A stretch of 14,422 nt of DNA, taken from NCBI GenBank assembly GCA_031550325.1, contig JAVBOR010000016.1:1-14422 (forward strand). The letters run 5' to 3'. The notes under the pieces are model-generated. The model was not told the origin of the DNA. It was given only the letters and a program-made list of their open reading frames with translations, and made no database searches. The stretch is from JAVBTT01 sp031550325. GTDB lineage: Bacteria; Bacillota; Clostridia; Oscillospirales; UBA929. The position numbers and the translations under genes were made by a program. Shown piece by piece: positions 14,412 to 14,422 of the stretch (its first letter is position 1; each line of letters opens with the position of its first letter).

Positions 14412-14422
14412 CCAATGCGCGT

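Noticed and set aside
1..14422. CRISPR array, tRNA or rRNA genes
   Set aside because: No regularly spaced direct repeats and no tRNA- or rRNA-like sequence were seen on either strand by reading; a tRNA/Rfam scan was not possible.

Overview
The window looks like a chromosomal segment from a Gram-positive Firmicute, most likely a Clostridia/Oscillospirales-type gut or rumen anaerobe. The reasons are strong AGGAGG-like ribosome sites, several TTG/GTG starts, a Bacillus/Clostridium-type LexA box (GAACATATGTTC), a membrane-anchored HtrA protease, a stand-alone FeoA, a bacterial acyl-ACP thioesterase and a very large secreted GH3 enzyme. No rRNA, tRNA or CRISPR array was seen.

Left part (1-3120). 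An IS1182-family transposase gene runs in from the left edge and is visibly more A+T-rich than what follows. It is followed by a hairpin terminator and a 27-bp dyad repeat. Next comes tcdA (tRNA t6A dehydratase, TTG start). Its 3' end overlaps, tail to tail, the remains of a Y-family DNA polymerase gene. That polymerase relic has lost the middle of the protein, including the catalytic palm, and its two ends are out of frame. It still has a ribosome site, a consensus promoter and a LexA box, and the LexA box sits inside a perfect 52-bp palindrome.

Middle part (3120-7290). A 1054-residue secreted glycoside hydrolase family 3 protein is on the minus strand, with its own promoter, a roughly 180-nt leader and a possible operator. 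A 548-bp gene-free gap separates it from a divergent feoA, which has a consensus promoter and a partial DtxR/IdeR-like box. Several hairpins lie between feoA and the convergent histidine kinase.

Right part (7290-14422). All genes but the last are on the minus strand. In transcription order they are tmk, cysK and a tyrosine phosphatase (compact operon), then htrA, then an OmpR-type response regulator and its histidine kinase (4-bp overlap). The htrA and two-component genes being neighbours suggests an envelope-stress module, but the sequence does not prove it. A divergent acyl-ACP thioesterase gene starts back to back with tmk.

I see no coherent undescribed system. The unusual content is in small elements: three copies of a 27-bp dyad placed next to stem-loops with paired base changes between copies, a second two-copy hairpin family with a conserved AGTGAAT loop, and the 52-bp palindrome around the LexA box of a broken polymerase gene.
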